Below are positions 20,958-20,976 of a DNA stretch of 20,976 nt, piece by piece. Numbering within the stretch: position 1 is the stretch's first letter; the number at the start of each line of letters is the position of its first letter. The notes beneath the pieces are model-generated. The model did not search any database, was not told the origin of the DNA, and worked only from the letters and a program-made list of their open reading frames with translations. Origin of the DNA: an uncultured Clostridia bacterium (GTDB lineage: Bacteria > Bacillota > Clostridia > TANB77 > CAG-508); the NCBI GenBank assembly GCA_934154805.1, contig CAKPGM010000019.1:1-20976 (forward strand), in the 5' to 3' direction. A program made the position numbers and the translations under genes.

Positions 20958-20976
20958 AAAATATTCCTTCTTTCAA

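Noticed and set aside
1..20976. CRISPR array or intact insertion sequence
   Set aside because: No regularly spaced short repeats and no transposase frame were seen; the only large repeat is the 404-bp paralogue block.

Overview
The window is AT-rich DNA from a low-GC Bacillota, most likely an uncultured gut-type member of the Clostridia. The evidence is consensus sigma-A promoters (TTGACA-17-TATAAT type), strong AGGAGG ribosome binding sites, short intergenic gaps closed by hairpin-plus-T-run terminators, a T-box ahead of serS, a glmS ribozyme, an agr-type quorum-sensing locus, and the yaaL-bofA pair known from endospore formers. The species cannot be named from the sequence.

Layout. 1-530: AT-rich intergenic DNA with the terminator of a transcript that enters from the left. 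533-3448: a complete agr-like peptide quorum-sensing locus in a convergent layout. The response regulator and sensor kinase are on +. The AgrB peptidase and a 39-residue AgrD pro-peptide, easily missed because it is so short, are on -. 3602-5439 (-): an operon of a small membrane protein, a RlmI-like methyltransferase and a RluA-type pseudouridine synthase. 5512-7451 (-): uvrC. 7448-10322 (-): a tandem pair of prepilin-leader/FGE-sulfatase-like (C-type-lectin-fold) proteins. 10406-12606 (+): glmS with its self-cleaving ribozyme leader. 12605-13166 (-): yaaL-bofA. 13273-13437 (+): a DUF951 protein. 13473-15640 (-): serS-engB under a serine T-box. 15705-16036 (-): a RelB-type antitoxin without a toxin, with a palindromic operator. 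16137-19933 (-): rnj-gltX with a long structured leader. 19941-20254 (+): tRNA-Gly and tRNA-Cys. 20270-20976: decayed DNA with two tiny ORFs, an unexplained inverted-repeat element and a truncated EamA transporter gene.

The most unusual content is the gene pair at 7448-10129. Near their 3' ends the two copies differ at 37 aligned bases, and 33 of these fall at codon positions 1 and 2, mostly in NNC/NNT codons that could come from AAC/AAT. The block is followed by an identical 26-base tail. This is the signature of adenine-directed mutagenic retrohoming, so both look like target (VR) genes of a diversity-generating retroelement (DGR). No reverse transcriptase or template repeat is in this window, so the retroelement would act from elsewhere. 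Both copies also carry the same one-base frameshift in an A5 run between a good RBS/ATG and the prepilin leader. They share a 404-bp identical 5' block.

Other points of interest are a tRNA-Gly in which the near-universal G19-C56 tertiary pair appears replaced by A19-U56, and an RNase J leader with three perfect or near-perfect hairpins, the first almost at the predicted 5' end. The rnj and tRNA-Gly promoters are divergent with -35 boxes 7 bp apart.
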